This document shows, piece after piece, positions 12,522-25,452 of a stretch of 64,000 nucleotides of DNA. The stretch's first letter is position 1, and the number at the start of each line of letters is the position of its first letter. The position numbers and the translations under genes were made by a program. A model generated the notes under the pieces. The model saw only the letters and a program-made list of their open reading frames with translations, made no database searches and was not told the DNA's origin. Origin of the DNA: Pachyseris speciosa (lineage: Eukaryota; Cnidaria; Anthozoa; Scleractinia; Pachyseridae); contig JAEMWC010000033.1 in assembly GCA_016490735.1 (NCBI GenBank), forward strand, positions 1,075,001 through 1,139,000. The letters are read 5' to 3'.

Positions 12522-13556
12522 ATGGCAGACGACTTGAATTCTCGCAGCCTGTTTGTAACCATCCTGGAAGCCTCATCGCTTGTAATCCTGAACATTTTGT
12601 CCCTAACAGGAAATGCATTGGTTTGCATTTCCATCTATAAGAACAATCGACTGCGCACATCATCCAACTTATACATCATTGCTCTGGCTGTGAGCGATTT
12701 ACTCTCGGCCACATTTGTAATGCCTCTTGCCGTTGGTGTACTCATAACGAGCAAATGGAATTTCGGCGGAATGGTTTGCCAACTTCATGCCTTCTTCAGT
12801 TTGTTTGTTATCTATGTGTCACCCGTAACTATGGGTTTGACAGCAGTTAACCGCTACGTGAGGATCTGCAAGTCAGCCCAGCAGTATCGAAGATTGTTTT
12901 CAGCGAGGAAGTCCCACACCATTCTCGCGATTGTGTGGGCGTTTATTGCTTGTTACACCGTTGTCCCACGGTTGGCGGGTCTTCAGGAATACGGGTTCAA
13001 CCCAGGCTATGCCCAATGCTCTATCGTCCACCTCAGCGAGTCTGGCAAAATGATTCATTACGGCATCGTCCTCACTCTTCTCTTTTTAACACCGCTGATA
13101 ACAACCGTCATCAGCTATTTCAAAGTTTCAAAGATGATCCGACAGCACAACGCAGATGTGTCGGCCACGATCTATAGTCGCGACAGAAACACTGGTATTA
13201 GCAGACGTGAAATCAAAGTCAGCAAATCTCTCTTCGCAGTTGTGTTTGCGTTTATGATATGCTGGATTCCCTTTTGGGTCATCGTTGTTTTGAAGCGTTT
13301 TTATCTCGTTCCGAAGATGCCAAGAAACGTTGAACTTCTCTGCATGTTTCTTCTGTATTTATCAAATGCAATTAACCCGTTCATATATGCTGGAATGAAT
13401 CCTTTATTCAAAAAAGAATTCAGAAAAATGATCTTCGAGCCTGGAAGACGTAAAGTCCAAGTTGTACCTGGAAGCAGAGACGCCAATACCAACCAGGTCA
13501 AAGTCCCCGGCAATGATTCTGACGGGAATCAAATAAAACAAACAGAAAGACTTTGA
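12522..13556 (+). CDS. Rhodopsin-like (class A) G-protein-coupled receptor, orphan
   Basis: A single-exon receptor of 344 residues in the plasma membrane that should couple ligand binding to heterotrimeric G proteins. All class A landmarks are present: GN at 30-31 (TM1), LAVSD with Asp59 (TM2), Cys86 and Cys166 for the extracellular disulfide, NRY at 110-112 in place of DRY, Trp139 (TM4), Pro191 (TM5), CWIP at 247-250 (TM6), NPFIY at 285-289 (TM7), then a basic helix 8. The NRYVRICKS stretch resembles melatonin-receptor-like receptors, but ligand assignment would be a guess. The N-terminus is very short and has no signal peptide. The ATG follows AGCCAAG and starts the first helix in the correct place. 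A duplicate with frameshifts lies at 32434-33885. Confidence 0.93.
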   Translation: MADDLNSRSLFVTILEASSLVILNILSLTGNALVCISIYKNNRLRTSSNLYIIALAVSDLLSATFVMPLAVGVLITSKWNFGGMVCQLHAFFSLFVIYVSPVTMGLTAVNRYVRICKSAQQYRRLFSARKSHTILAIVWAFIACYTVVPRLAGLQEYGFNPGYAQCSIVHLSESGKMIHYGIVLTLLFLTPLITTVISYFKVSKMIRQHNADVSATIYSRDRNTGISRREIKVSKSLFAVVFAFMICWIPFWVIVVLKRFYLVPKMPRNVELLCMFLLYLSNAINPFIYAGMNPLFKKEFRKMIFEPGRRKVQVVPGSRDANTNQVKVPGNDSDGNQIKQTERL

Positions 13557-14926
13557 AAGCACAACGTGTCAATGGTTGTTCACTTTATTCAGTAATGTTG
13601 ATATTAGCGAACGAAATAATAACTGAATCCGCTTTCCGCTGACTGACAGAAGATAACTTATGAGATATAACTGTTTCTTAGGTATCTTTGCACAACGAAA
13701 ACGCGGTAGTGATCGGATGTACTCAATATATAGTCCTCAATATATAGTCGAAAATCCAGGTTCATATTAATTGTTTAACCGACAGCTATGCAGAATGAGT
13801 ACATGCATGGTATTATCAGCTCATAATGAGTGAACTCTCGGGGTGTCGTTAGGCATAACTAAGACGATTGACGGGACTAAGAAATCAATCTTTGGAGGAA
13901 GGGGACGAAGGGAGACCACGATTGTTTGCGAGCCGGACGATTTGTTAGGACTGTTGGATTTTTAAAGAAATTGAGACAGCGAGACGGCTTTGACGAAAAT
14001 TCGTGATTGAGCGGAGCCCTTTAATTCGACTAAAATTTTCAAAGAAATTTATTGGTCACCCTGGAAGTAAAAACAACTCATGGCCGAGGAGCAAAGCACA
14101 AGACATTTTTGTCCCCACCTTTCTATCTATTAGGTAAAGCTTGCTGCTGACCGTAGAGGAAGTTGTTGTAGATGTTACATTGCCATTGAGGCCACAAAGC
14201 AGATGCAAGCGCCTAAACTTAATACTTTATTGATACAAATGATGCATATAGAAGACACACATTTACACAAACATGCAGGAAAAAATAAGAGGGGGATCTA
14301 TGAATACGGATTGATAGCTGTCAACCTGAGAGAGGCAATGTTGCCTTTAAGGCCTTTTCTAGATAGCGTCAATTGCGTTTTTGGAGGAATGTAATCGGCT
14401 CTCATTCGAAATACCTGAAATATGCACAATAATTATGCACGTTTACTTTGTATAAGATAGAGTGCAGACGCCTGGCTTGTGCATCCAACTCTAAGTCGGT
14501 TGCCCTTACGAGTCAGCAACCAATAGGTAAAAACGAAACATAACTCGGCCACTACTGAAGAAAGCTCTTTCTAATTCTTGGTCACTGTGTGTTCGAAACA
14601 CTGCCAAGCTCTGATGTTCTCGGTTCTTAGTTCTATTCCAACAGATTTTGGAGAGAATTAGTTTTCAAGTGGTCGTTTCATGGACTAGCCTATTTACATC
14701 CAAATCGTGGCGGTACATCTATTTATGCGCGAACTTAATGTGCATAGAAAAAGCGAATAACGTGAACATATAAACTGTATCGAAGACGCGTTTTTTATTC
14801 TTTCTTTTTTGGGGGAACGGTGTATGTGGGCGTGTGGTTCAGAATATTTTTTCCTTATTCGGAGCCTGTCGTCACTGATATTTCTGCATACCTTTCTCCT
14901 TCTGGATATGAAGGAAATACACCTAC
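13557..14926. other. Non-coding stretch shared with copy B
   Basis: GPCR 3' flank and what corresponds to intron sequence of the HELZ2 gene in copy B. No convincing gene was seen; a short ORF at 14203-14394 is not supported by copy B, where it is interrupted by a deletion. Confidence 0.4.
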
Positions 14927-15351
14927 CTGTGACGACATCTACAGATTTGTTGGAAGGACCACAATACAGGACTTGGGGTGGTGCTTTGTAAGCTCCTTCG
15001 ACCTCGGTTGCTCCAGTGTCCTTTTACCAAACCTTGTACGATTTTAATCTTTTATTTCCTTGTGCGAACCAGTAAGCGATGTGTACCCCCGTGATAGTTT
15101 TACCAGTACCTGGGTGAATACAATTGTTTTATTAGTATATCTACGGTACTTGACGAAGGTGCCATTTTGACTTAACGTATTCACCCCAGATGTCGAGTCA
15201 TCTCCACACGCCTGAGGTTAATATAAGAAAAAACAGAGAAAGAAGCAAAAAACAAAAACAACAAAGATTGGTAGGACAGTGGATGCTGCTGATACAAAGT
15301 TGAATATGGGCGCCCCAATAATTATCTGAAGTTATGGTATTTTACACGCAC

Positions 15352-15528
15352 AAGGGTACTGCTGTGGGTCCAAAACCTGTCTTGGAAGAATCATTCTACC
15401 AAAGCCCAGATCTACGGAGAAATTCCACCGATCTCCATGATCGTGAGCGTGGCAAAGAGGAGAGCTCGCTTTGCAGGCCTCTTCTTCACAGCCAAAGATA
15501 AGATCATTTCTAATATTCTTCTCTGAAG
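15352..15528 (+). mobile_element. Fragment of a non-LTR retrotransposon ORF (copy A)
   Basis: The frame reads [18 protein letters not shown], then a YGEIPPIS and RRARFAG type tail. This is the style of the C-terminal end of LINE ORF2 proteins. The same fragment is in copy B at 35592-35772, so it predates the duplication. It is too short to be active. Confidence 0.55.
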
Positions 15529-15664
15529 ACTACTGTGCCCAAATGGAGGAAGGAGAACCAATACTCATCCCGATACAATCGCAAGAGATACCGGGCTCTT
15601 CAGTCTTTGGTGAAGTGATTAAGATTAAATGGCGGGCAGAGTGGCATTGATTTCCAGTCTAGGA

Positions 15665-15666
<2 letters not shown>

Positions 15667-15720
<54 letters not shown>
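15667..15720. repeat. (ATG)n microsatellite
   Basis: About 18 triplets. The corresponding place in copy B (about 35897-35914) has only a few triplets, so the array expanded or contracted after duplication. Confidence 0.9.
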
Positions 15721-17594
15721 AATGATGAATCCTACAACTATACACTGGACATCAGTGCTTCGCCTAATCTTTGGGAAGCTCTGAAATAGCTTTCCTGTCA
15801 CCGAGCGATGAAAAATATCATCATGAGTCATTTTATTGCTTGAATCAGGTTAATTTAGATGGCATGAGCGTTTGGACTTACCAGGAGGGCCCTGGATCAG
15901 AGTAAATGGCTTGGTGAGCGCTTCCCTCACGGCGGCTTCTTGATACTTGTTCAACTGTTTAAAATGGTGTTGCACCAAAGACAAGTTGGTGGGAAAGTCG
16001 TTTTACAATTTTTTCTTTAATAAAAATGAACATACCAAACCTAACAAGCATTTCAGAATTTTTCGAGCATTTGAAAGTCAAGAGCACAAGCTAAAATAGA
16101 ACACCATACCCAACAATAAGACGATTACAAAAAACATTAAAGGCTTTGCGTATGATGGAAGTGCATTTAAGAAACCTAATAAGCTTGTTTACTAGCATGC
16201 ACTCCCCTCCAAACAGACCAGTTGGCTATTTCACAAGCTTGATAGAAGTTTTAAGAGAATCCAATTGTTCTTTGTGTTGTATTACAAAATTTTCATGGAA
16301 AATGAATGGAGATCAGTAGCCAAAGCATTTCGTATTTAGGTTTTAGGAATCTTAATACATGTATATTAAAGAAAACGAAACAAAAACAAAAGAAAACACT
16401 ATACCTTTCGTCGGTTCTTGTCCTTTACAAATAGCATGAACGAGTTCAGACGAGTCTTTCAGTCTTTTGTATAGAGCTACATACATTCGCCTAGATGGAA
16501 AATATTATTAAATATTATTTATTCATTTCAATAAACAAGTAGGGTAAATGAATAGTTAATAATGAATAAATGTACTTATAAATCCATAGATAATTGAGAT
16601 ATTTCGAAACTTAATACATTTGCGGCTGTCATACCTAACCTGAAACGGTATGCTCAACTTGGAAGATAGACTGAGATACCATGATTTTTTTAGCTTTTTC
16701 CCTAGATAAAAGCATACCCTTTTCAGTCATGTTCGAAGATGTTTACGTTGAAAACAAAGAAAATGAATGAATGTCTGCAGTATCCGCCCTCTACACACAA
16801 GAAAGACCTCCAGCGCCCTGTATCACGTGAAGTGTTGTATGGAACACTTTCTATCAATATACTGGCTTGCAATATCATGTTTACTATCTGTGCGAGCCAA
16901 AGTATTGCTATACCGCACCTTTGAGGAAGTGTTCTATGAATGAGCTCCATTGTACTTTTGCGACTGCTTCCGTTGGCAAGTCCTTCAGGGACACTTGATG
17001 ACGACTGATGCAGGTCCATTCTGATTTCCACCGCTTTCATCTTTTTCATTTCTTTCGGACGGATTACTTCTTTAATAATGCAGTGGCCCACCCATAGATC
17101 ACAAACGCGTTGGTTTTTATCCGCACAATCTTGAGCAATCTGGAAAATATTTGGCACCTGTTAATGTCAAACCTCTTTTCAAAGGCAAGAATCTGAAGGC
17201 GCTTAGAATTTACTGAATCGCCATTTTAATCACCAATTTATGCCATTGCAGGTCAATAAAGAAAAAAAAAAGGGAGAAAGATTATGACAGTTAGAACATT
17301 TGAACTGAAGTTAACCATATTTTGAGCAACAGGGCTGGGAAAGGTGAAAGCAATGCTCAGATAAAGTAAATTGCCCCACATCTGCCTAACGGAACCGTCA
17401 AACCCTACGGAACGGCGACTGAATAGTCAGAACTAAGTACAGCGTACACTGCCACCAATGATCGAAACGTCATCAACTCCCAGAACCTCAAGCGCGCTCA
17501 TTTCAGCCAACTCGAGATTTAGTCCGGTATATAAACTATATTATAATACTGTAAGTATTATTATATTATTATTATGATGCCTCTTCGGGTTTGG

Positions 17595-18960
17595 CCTCTG
17601 GGCCAAAACCTAGCCTCCCACGCGGTCGTTTTTAGGGGACTCGTATTTAACCTCCTCCCCACTAACGCCTGCTTACCACTGTCCAGCGATGACAAGTAAA
17701 ATTAATCCTTATGCGTGCTTCTTTCTCTCGCGAATTTGTAATCGTATCAAAGCGCTGGAGCCGATTTGTTTTTTAGTAATACGATGTGTTACAAGAGGCT
17801 AAAGCAAATATGAATTTAGACGCCACCAAGTTAGAAATCTGAAGCATTTATCAGTCGATCAAACATAGAGTAAGCCGACGTGAAATTATCACACATGGTA
17901 CAACAACAAAGATCGATCTCTCATGGTTTTGCATTAAATCAGATGAAATTCGCCCACGCAGTGATCCTGGGGAAGCGGTCAGAAGTTATCAAACACCGAT
18001 GGCATAGACTGCGCCAACTAGTAGTTTTTTTTCAGTTCGCGAGGTGCGGACGGCAAAATTATGCAGCTTATTACCCCGGGGGGGTACTGCCTTATATTAG
18101 CTATATAGGTATGTGCGGCCCCAAAGGGTATGGTTTTTTAGCCGTTTTGGTCTGAAATAGGGTATCAATTTTGACCATTTTGGTCTGAAATAGGGTATGG
18201 TTTGTGCGCTCTTGTCTTGAATTCGGTATGTTTTTTCGAAGAAGTTACTTCTTCTTCTTTAGCCGATAAGACCATCAACAAAAGCCCTTCTATTTTGTCT
18301 TTCAATTATGTTTACGCCAACTGTGTACGTGAAACAGGTCTGAAATAGGGTATAAAATTTTTCTTGGAGTACCCCCTCCCCGGGCTTATTACCTAGCAGC
18401 TCGCTCGATCCACTGCACGGTATGGTCTACTTATGGCAAAGTTTCCTTTCTCCAAATCACTGACTAACCCGAAGGTACGCTAATACTTCTTAAATAACTA
18501 ACTTGGCCTTTCATCAAATTCACGAGAAGTGACACAACAGCTACAACATGACCAGCGGCGAGGAAATCGAAGATTGAAGGCGAAGCTTGCATGATACTGA
18601 AATAAGCGTCTTTCTGTAACTAGTCGGCATATTGACGGAAATATTGTCGCTATTTCCTCTCACAAATTCTTAAATTGTAGTCAGTTGATATGCATTTAAA
18701 CAGGAAATTTTAAACGTAGAGCACACGGTGATCAAAGCTTGCTCAAGCTCTGTCTCCGCTATGTTGAACTATCCGGCGAAAAGCATCCTGAGGTCAAGGT
18801 CAACCTTCCAGAATTTAGTACTAGGTAAAATGTGATTGGATAAGCGGCGGGCAATGAATGTTGGCTTCGGGTAAGCAGGCGTTAGTGGGAAGGAGGTGAA
18901 ATACGAGTCCCCTAAAAACGACTGCGTGGGAGGCTAGCCAAAACCCTGCTGGGGCAAAAA
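17595..18960. mobile_element. About 1.4 kb element with about 80 bp inverted ends
   Basis: GCCTCCCACGCGGTCGTTTT at the left and its near reverse complement at about 18900-18935 are parts of longer inverted arms. The left arm runs through ACTAACGCCTGCTTA and the right arm through TAAGCAGGCGTTAGT. No transposase frame is evident, so it is probably non-autonomous. A second, smaller element (18076-18384) is nested inside. Confidence 0.7.
18076..18384. mobile_element. MITE with 9-bp target duplication
   Basis: The ends CCGGGGGGGTACT and AGTACCCCCTCCCCGGG are inverted. The flanks are identical 9-mers, CTTATTACC, at 18067-18075 and 18385-18393. A 9-bp duplication is typical of Mutator-like elements, though no transposase is present. 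Confidence 0.85.
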
Positions 18961-19348
18961 CGATATTTGTCACAGTGGTCAAAATTTGTTGTAGAATAAC
19001 TCGGCTGTGTCTCGTGAGTCCACAACATCTTGAGCACTTTGATGACAAATATCGTTGTCGATAAGAGTACAGATAACGCTAAACCGCATTCCATTTGTTA
19101 ACATTTTTTCACGTTTTTTCAAATGATTAGTTTCAAGAGAACATTTTAAAATTTGCGTTATGGTTTGTTTTGTCCTCTATTGCACGAAGTAACGAGGAAG
19201 GACTGAACATGTTAAGGAAGCTGTGGTAGAAACTCTTATGGTAGTGTTGTTTTAAGGTTAGAACTTGTTTCCGTTCAAGAGAAGGAAAGCTCTTTTCTCC
19301 GGCCAGTTCGTAATTCTTCTTATGCTGATCGAGGCAAGTAGGATCGAT

Positions 19349-19349
<1 letters not shown>

Positions 19350-19384
<35 letters not shown>

Positions 19385-19463
19385 GTGTAGGTCATGTGAT
19401 GTTGGGGAGATCACATGGTCTACATAGGGAAAACAAAATTTACAAGCTAAGAAGGTCTATTGT
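19350..19463. mobile_element. Hairpin MITE
   Basis: Arms of about 50 bp (AATAGACCTTTTTAGCTTG at the left, CAAGCTAAGAAGGTCTATT at the right) enclose a GTTGGGGA loop. It forms an almost perfect foldback with no coding capacity. Confidence 0.85.
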
Positions 19464-20189
19464 CAATACCGGGCAGCAGTTACAAACAAAGGTATTACTC
19501 ACTTGCGCCTCTCTTGATTTGATAATTCACGAGAGGCAAGGTGAGGTAATGAAATAGGTCCATATAACATTCTCTTTTTAAAGTTTATTGAAACAAACAA
19601 AAAAAGACAAACAATAACAAATTAAGAGCAACAGGTTAGACCTCACCGATCAGTATCCAGGTTAGTGGCTCAGTTTGATTACACTTAATTCGATTCCTCT
19701 GATCTCTACTCAAAAGCTAAAAATTATAAGGAGGAATGAGTTCATTATTAATGTAACTTATTAGTTAAGTCGTATAACGGTTGTCTTAACGTGCACTATC
19801 TTAAGCAAAGAACCTACAAAACTATACTGAGCTGTCCAAAGTATGCGATAATAAGATAAAATAAATGCCTCTAAAAAATCATTGAGCTTGTAACTCGTAC
19901 TGATCCTTAGATGCGACTCAGTCGCATTCGCAAAGCATTACAAATAAAGCAATCTGTCCTCGAAGAGAGCGGGTCGTGAACTATAGTAAAACGCACGTTT
20001 AAGTGCTCTGATTGCGATAAAAAATTGCTTCTGGTTTTTGCCCCTGAAAGGTTAGAAAGGTTTTATTCCTACATAAAAGCAGACCTAATGCGTTCTCGAA
20101 GCCAAAAGCTGGAAACGCAAACAAAAGTGTACGTATGATCACTTCTGGAAGCTTACACCTGAGAGTCTTAGACTAGTCTTCAAGTTTGT

Positions 20190-20290
20190 TTATGGCCAAG
20201 GCCACGACTCATCCACAAGACAATGATTTTCTTCATAGTGCAGTAACAGCTTTCCCCACATCTCATCCATGCCTAAGAGATGCTTGTTTC
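20190..20290 (-). CDS. HELZ2: HELZ2 last exon with stop codon
   Basis: Acceptor CTTTACAG. It completes Gly and reads [20 protein letters not shown], then [10 protein letters not shown] and TAA. This is the usual C-terminal end after motif VI in HELZ2 proteins (a Trp followed by a HYE-like segment). Phase agrees with the previous exon, from which it is separated by 2.4 kb of mobile DNA. Confidence 0.87.
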
Positions 20291-20576
20291 CTGTAAAGGA
20301 TAAAATACTTATTTCAGTGAAGGACTTGCGCACATTGTAGAATTGAGACTGTTTGCCCGCGAGTGCAAGTTTCAGTCGACTCACGACTTTTATACTCCTG
20401 TACGTATAATGAAATGATTTGTCCTGTTGTTCCAACCCTAAGCAGCAGTTGATGTGTTGGGCAAGGAAACTTGTGAAGAAAACACTTCACATGATTCCGG
20501 AGAAAAACGGTTTAAACCGCATTTGAATATCTTTATATAGATATTTGCAACCTATAAATGTTATGTTATCATCATT

Positions 20577-20643
<67 letters not shown>

Positions 20644-22644
20644 GGGAAAGTCCATGCTGTAATAAATTAAGGATACATATAAATATTTTCTTTGTCAAAC
20701 CTATTATTAAAAAATTATTATTATAATTATTATTAACAATTATCATCATCATCATCATCATCATCATCATACCCTTGGTCAAAAACCCTGGAATACGACC
20801 TATCGGCGTTGGCGAGGTCCTGAGGCGAATAGTTGGAAAAACTATTGCTGGATTTTTGAAGGAAGAGATCAGAGAGGCAGCGGGTCCCCTTCAGGTTTGC
20901 GCAGGCCATTGCGCGGGTTCAGAGGCCGCGATACATGCTATGAGTCAAGTGTTTGTAGAGGAAGGAACAGATGGTATTTTACTGATTAATGCAAGCGACG
21001 CCTTTAACCAAATGAACAGATTTCTTCGCCTTACATAACATCCAGATAACCCTTAAAGAAATGTCACTTTACATCATTAACACATACAGAAGCCCGTCAA
21101 GGCTCTTTATTTGCAGCGGAGGTGAGATATTATAAAAGGAGGGTACGACGCAGGGGGATCCCTTGGCCATGCCCTTGTACTCGGTCAATACATCTATCAT
21201 GACCCAGAGCTTAAGGACAAGCATACCAGATGTTAAACAAGTATGGCTAGCCGACGACTCTGCAAAGGGTGGACAAATTGTGCTCTTGTATAACTGGTAC
21301 AATCACCTGAGCCAGGAAGGAAAGAAGTATGGTTATCTAGTGAATGGATCAAAGAGCTGGCTGATTGTCAAGTCGGACATGCTTGCAGATGAGGCAAAGA
21401 GGGTGTTTGGAGATGAGGTCAATATTACAACTGACGGTGGGGCCATCATCGGATCTCAAGAGTTCAAAGATCATGCAATATTGTCGGGAAAAGGTCCTTG
21501 GATGGAAAGGAGAGCTCGAAGGGTTATCTGAGATAGCAAGGAGTCAGCCTCATGCATCCTACAGTGTTTTCACGAAGGGTTACAAATCCAAGTTTACCTA
21601 CTTCATGCGCACAATAAGTTCGTTTGAAGATTACGTTGGCCCTATCCAACGAGGACTTATTTCTCCCAACACTATTTGATCAAACGGAGCCCCCCCCTAG
21701 TGATCTGTGTCAGCTCGTTACTTTGACACCCGCTCAAGAAGGGTTAGGCATACCCGACTTGCGGTTTGAAGCTCCACAGCAGTTTGCTGCTTCTACGTTA
21801 ATAACAGCACCGCACGTAGATTCTATTACCACACAGAGCATCTTCATGGTGGCAGGCGAGAATTCCACGGAAGAATTAAAAGACAACATCAAGCCTTGAA
21901 AACAGCGTCGGTAAAATCGAGAATAGCCCGGAGGCAAGACTGGACATTAAGACAGGGGGCGTCTGGTCTCGAGGAGTTACAACATTTTTTGATGTCAGAG
22001 TAACGCATGTTAACTCCAAGTGTAACCAAGGAAAAGCAACATCCACAATCTTCAAGAAGCAGGAGGAGGAAAAAAAGCGAAAGTACCTACAGAGGGTGCT
22101 GGACGTTGAATGGGATCTTTCACTCCCCTAGTTTTTGGAACTAACGGTGGGATGGGAACCGACTGCAACTGCTTCCTCAAACGCCTAGCCAAGAAGCTCT
22201 CAGAGAAGAATGAGGAACCTTATCACATTACTATTACTTGGATTAGAACATTGCTTTCTTTTGAGATTTTAAGGTCGGTACACACATGCGTAAGAGGTTC
22301 CAGGACACCCTTCCACAAAATTCCACAAGGGGATTTCATTGATGACTGGCGCTTAAACGCTTGCCAAGCGTGTGTCCACTAATTTTAGTGAGCTTGTAAA
22401 TTAGTATTTTATGATCTTTTTGATATTTTTATTTCATCAAAATTTTTGCCTATGATAGTGCGTCCCCTAACTTTTCTTGACTTTGATACTTTTTTCTAAC
22501 CAGTACTTTTTTTATCTTTGTAAAAGTTGTTGTAAATATTATAATGGTAATGGTAGTAGTATTAGTAGCAATTATTTTAATTAATGAAATTTTAGTTTTA
22601 ATATTTTTTACCAGTATTTATCCTTGTAAATGGTGTTAAATAAA

Positions 22645-22690
<46 letters not shown>

Positions 22691-25046
22691 GCACAGAAGA
22701 GCATTTCTTACCAATAATGCAAAGCCCTTTGCGTGCACGCGTTAGCCCCACATTCATTTGATGCTCATCTGTCAAGAAACCCAGATGCTCACGAAGCCAG
22801 CTTAGAGTGGGCTCTGGGTCAATTTGGTCTTTCTTCAAGGAGCGAACCAACGATATGATGACGTAATCCCATTCACTTCCTAAAATTGAATTAAAATACG
22901 CATAATCGTGAACCAACAGGCCACTCAGTGGTGAAAATATGTTTTTGCATTTGGCAAATGTCCGTCATTTTCACATTCCGATAACGAAAGCAGTAAACGT
23001 ATAAAAAGTTGCAATGTCTATCGCGATACCTAGGTGTGACGTTCATGTAATAGTGAGGGAGATCGGCGAAAGAATGCGTGATTTTTAAATTGCATTGCTC
23101 ACAAACTGACAACAGGACAAAGCCAAACCCACGCGCTCACCACCGTCCTCCTCAAAACCAAAAAAACTCCAATTACCTTGACTTTTAGTGACAGTCGTGA
23201 CTTGAATTTCATCGTAGGCGCCCCTCAGCAGCTCGCTAATCTTGCTCCGCTGCTCTCTGTACGGTGAAAGTATGACAACATCTGACATGCGCACTTGAGG
23301 TTTGTGGTGATTGACGAGGTATTTTGCCACTTGAACCTTCAAACGGGTGCAAAAGGCAAGAGTTAATTACTTTTGGCTACCCAAACGTATTGCGTGTAAG
23401 TGGAATATAAAACTCGTCGTGTGACCTCGGCATTTAATGGCCATTCAGTATCGATGTAATATTGAGACAAAGAATTTTTACGTTGATAGAATACTAAACG
23501 GATAGAATTATAAATATATTATGCGTCGATAGAATACTAAACGTATATGGACGTTGTGTTGATCGCAAAGAATAGCCTGACGTAAACCGATCCTTATATT
23601 ACGGCTTATATGACTTTGTCTACAAACAGTTATATTGTTATATTGTGTGCGACCTGAGTAAGGGCCCGTACTCGGATCACTTCGGGTAGTGAAAATGAGC
23701 ATCTGCATACCACTTTTCTAACTTCTTTCATGTTTCTCTTGGATTCTTCGTTGCTTTCCGAGGTCGCTATGGCTGAGGATTCTTCCACTCCTTCCACATG
23801 GCAGAAAACAATGGGGAGATTCACTTTACGACGAACCATCGCGGGCCAAAAGGTAACTGGGCTAGGAGAACGGGATTTTACTACTTCAGCTGTCTCGAGT
23901 TTCCCATCATAGAACTCCTTCGACGGAAATTCACAAATTCCATTGTGCTAAGAGTAAAACGAAAAGAAATTGATGAAAGTTTGGTTTAATGCTTCGCCTA
24001 TTCGCTCAGACTGGTCAGTAAGTAGCACAAAGGCTTTTTGATTTAACAAATCTAAGCCCAAAGGTCTGCTTAATAGCAAAAAAGCTTTGAACATTATTGG
24101 TTTGCATATACTGGCCACTCATCTGGCGTGTTTTGCGTTATTTGTTTTTGGTTTTAGATTGTATCGCAAACAACATTTGATGAAAGGGTAGAAATAAAGA
24201 GTGGGCTATAAATGATGCCGTAACCTGACAGGTTGTGGTGTATCAACGACAATTTTCTGAAAACAAAACGAACTTTCTAGGGGAACTTTTCATATTTTGT
24301 CATTTCCAGGGTCAAGTCCGCCTAGTATAACGCCCGATAATGGCTTCACTTGATCGATCCAAGAGGACGAACTAGCGAACCAAAAAAATCTATGTGAGAG
24401 AAGACCTGAGAAGTGGCAACTATCAAAAAGGGAGGTCTATGGCACATGTTCCTGTGGAGAGATGTACAGCACTGGCGACTATGGCGCGTTAATAAATTTT
24501 TGTCTGACTACTGTCTGATTCAAAGGAGCTGGGCGGGGGGAGGTGATTATTTGAGGAAATAGACTATTCATACTTACCATTCTGTACTGCAGCCTCAACA
24601 TCAATGCTCGTTTTGAATGCCTCTCAAACATAGATATACTCAAACCAAGTGCTTTTGCCACGTGGTCCTGAATGACTGGCTGCAGCTGTTTATGGTCACC
24701 AATCAGAACCACTTGGCGAGCTCCTGAGCACGTGATCGGCACGAGTGATTCAGGCTCCATGCACATGCCGCATTCATCCACAATACACTGCTGGATGTTA
24801 TCACAAGAGGTGCTTATCCTGGGACTACCGGCTGTTGCGCATGTGCAAAGTATAATTTGTGTTCCAGAATTCTCAAGTGCCCACCGTTCTGCTTGTCCGA
24901 TAAGCTAGAGAAGAATTGAGTAGGGGAATTAAACAGAGGATAAAGGGTACACAACGCAATAAAAGTTTTTTTTCCAACAGTACGTTTCAATAGATAACCA
25001 GCAAAGTTTTGCGAAAACGTTATTATAATAATAATAACTACTTATC

Positions 25047-25088
<42 letters not shown>

Positions 25089-25399
25089 GATAACTACTTT
25101 TATTATATCACTGGCTCTTTCAGCGGTCAAGATGAATCAATTCTCTTGCTGTGGTTGGCTACCCGCGAGGTCAAGATGGAGCCATCTTGACCGCTCGGGA
25201 TAGCCCGTTCGTCCCGCGTTTTACTGTCTTTCAATAGCGTCCTTAAGTCATATATAAATCCTTTATTGACCAAGCTTGTTTGGTAAAGATGGCGGGATAT
25301 TGGCCTCGTTCTTTCGACTTCGTCTCGGTCCATAAACACGCAAAAAAAGAACTTGGCCAATATCCCGCCATCTTGACCTCACGTGTGGCCAATAACCCA

Positions 25400-25452
<53 letters not shown>

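Larger units (their letters stand above)
14927..17157 (-). pseudogene. Relic HELZ2 exons carried in copy A
   Basis: Four minus-strand exons match the second-helicase exons of the main HELZ2 gene: 17157-16919, 16490-16405, a truncated exon ending at 15882, and 15109-14927. The first three keep an open frame. The third encodes a clean NKYQEAAVREAL and FTLIQGPPG stretch, better preserved than copy B. However, it has lost its splice acceptor to a deletion at about 16000, and the fourth exon has an in-frame TAA just after KSYKVW, where copy B has GAA. No RNB exon precedes them and no C-terminal exons follow in order, so this cannot make a complete protein. Confidence 0.85.
7832..17455. repeat. Segmental duplication, copy A
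   Basis: This block aligns collinearly with 29528-37815. Shared landmarks are the CGGTCAAATCAGCT start, the GPCR gene, the upstream stretch at 10.76-12.5 kb, a LINE tail and four HELZ2 exon sequences. Copy A alone carries a SINE (7876-8361), a segment of about 1 kb at about 9715-10753, about 180 bp at 9430-9612, about 118 bp near 14140-14250, and an expanded ATG microsatellite. Copy A lacks about 190 bp, including one HELZ2 splice acceptor, that copy B retains. The HELZ2 exons inside copy A are out of context, so copy B's position is probably the original one. Confidence 0.9.

Noticed and set aside
16723..16918. Extension of the copy A HELZ2 exon frame
   Set aside because: A donor (GTGCGG) at 16918-16913 matches the exon end in copy B. 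The further open frame is intron read-through.
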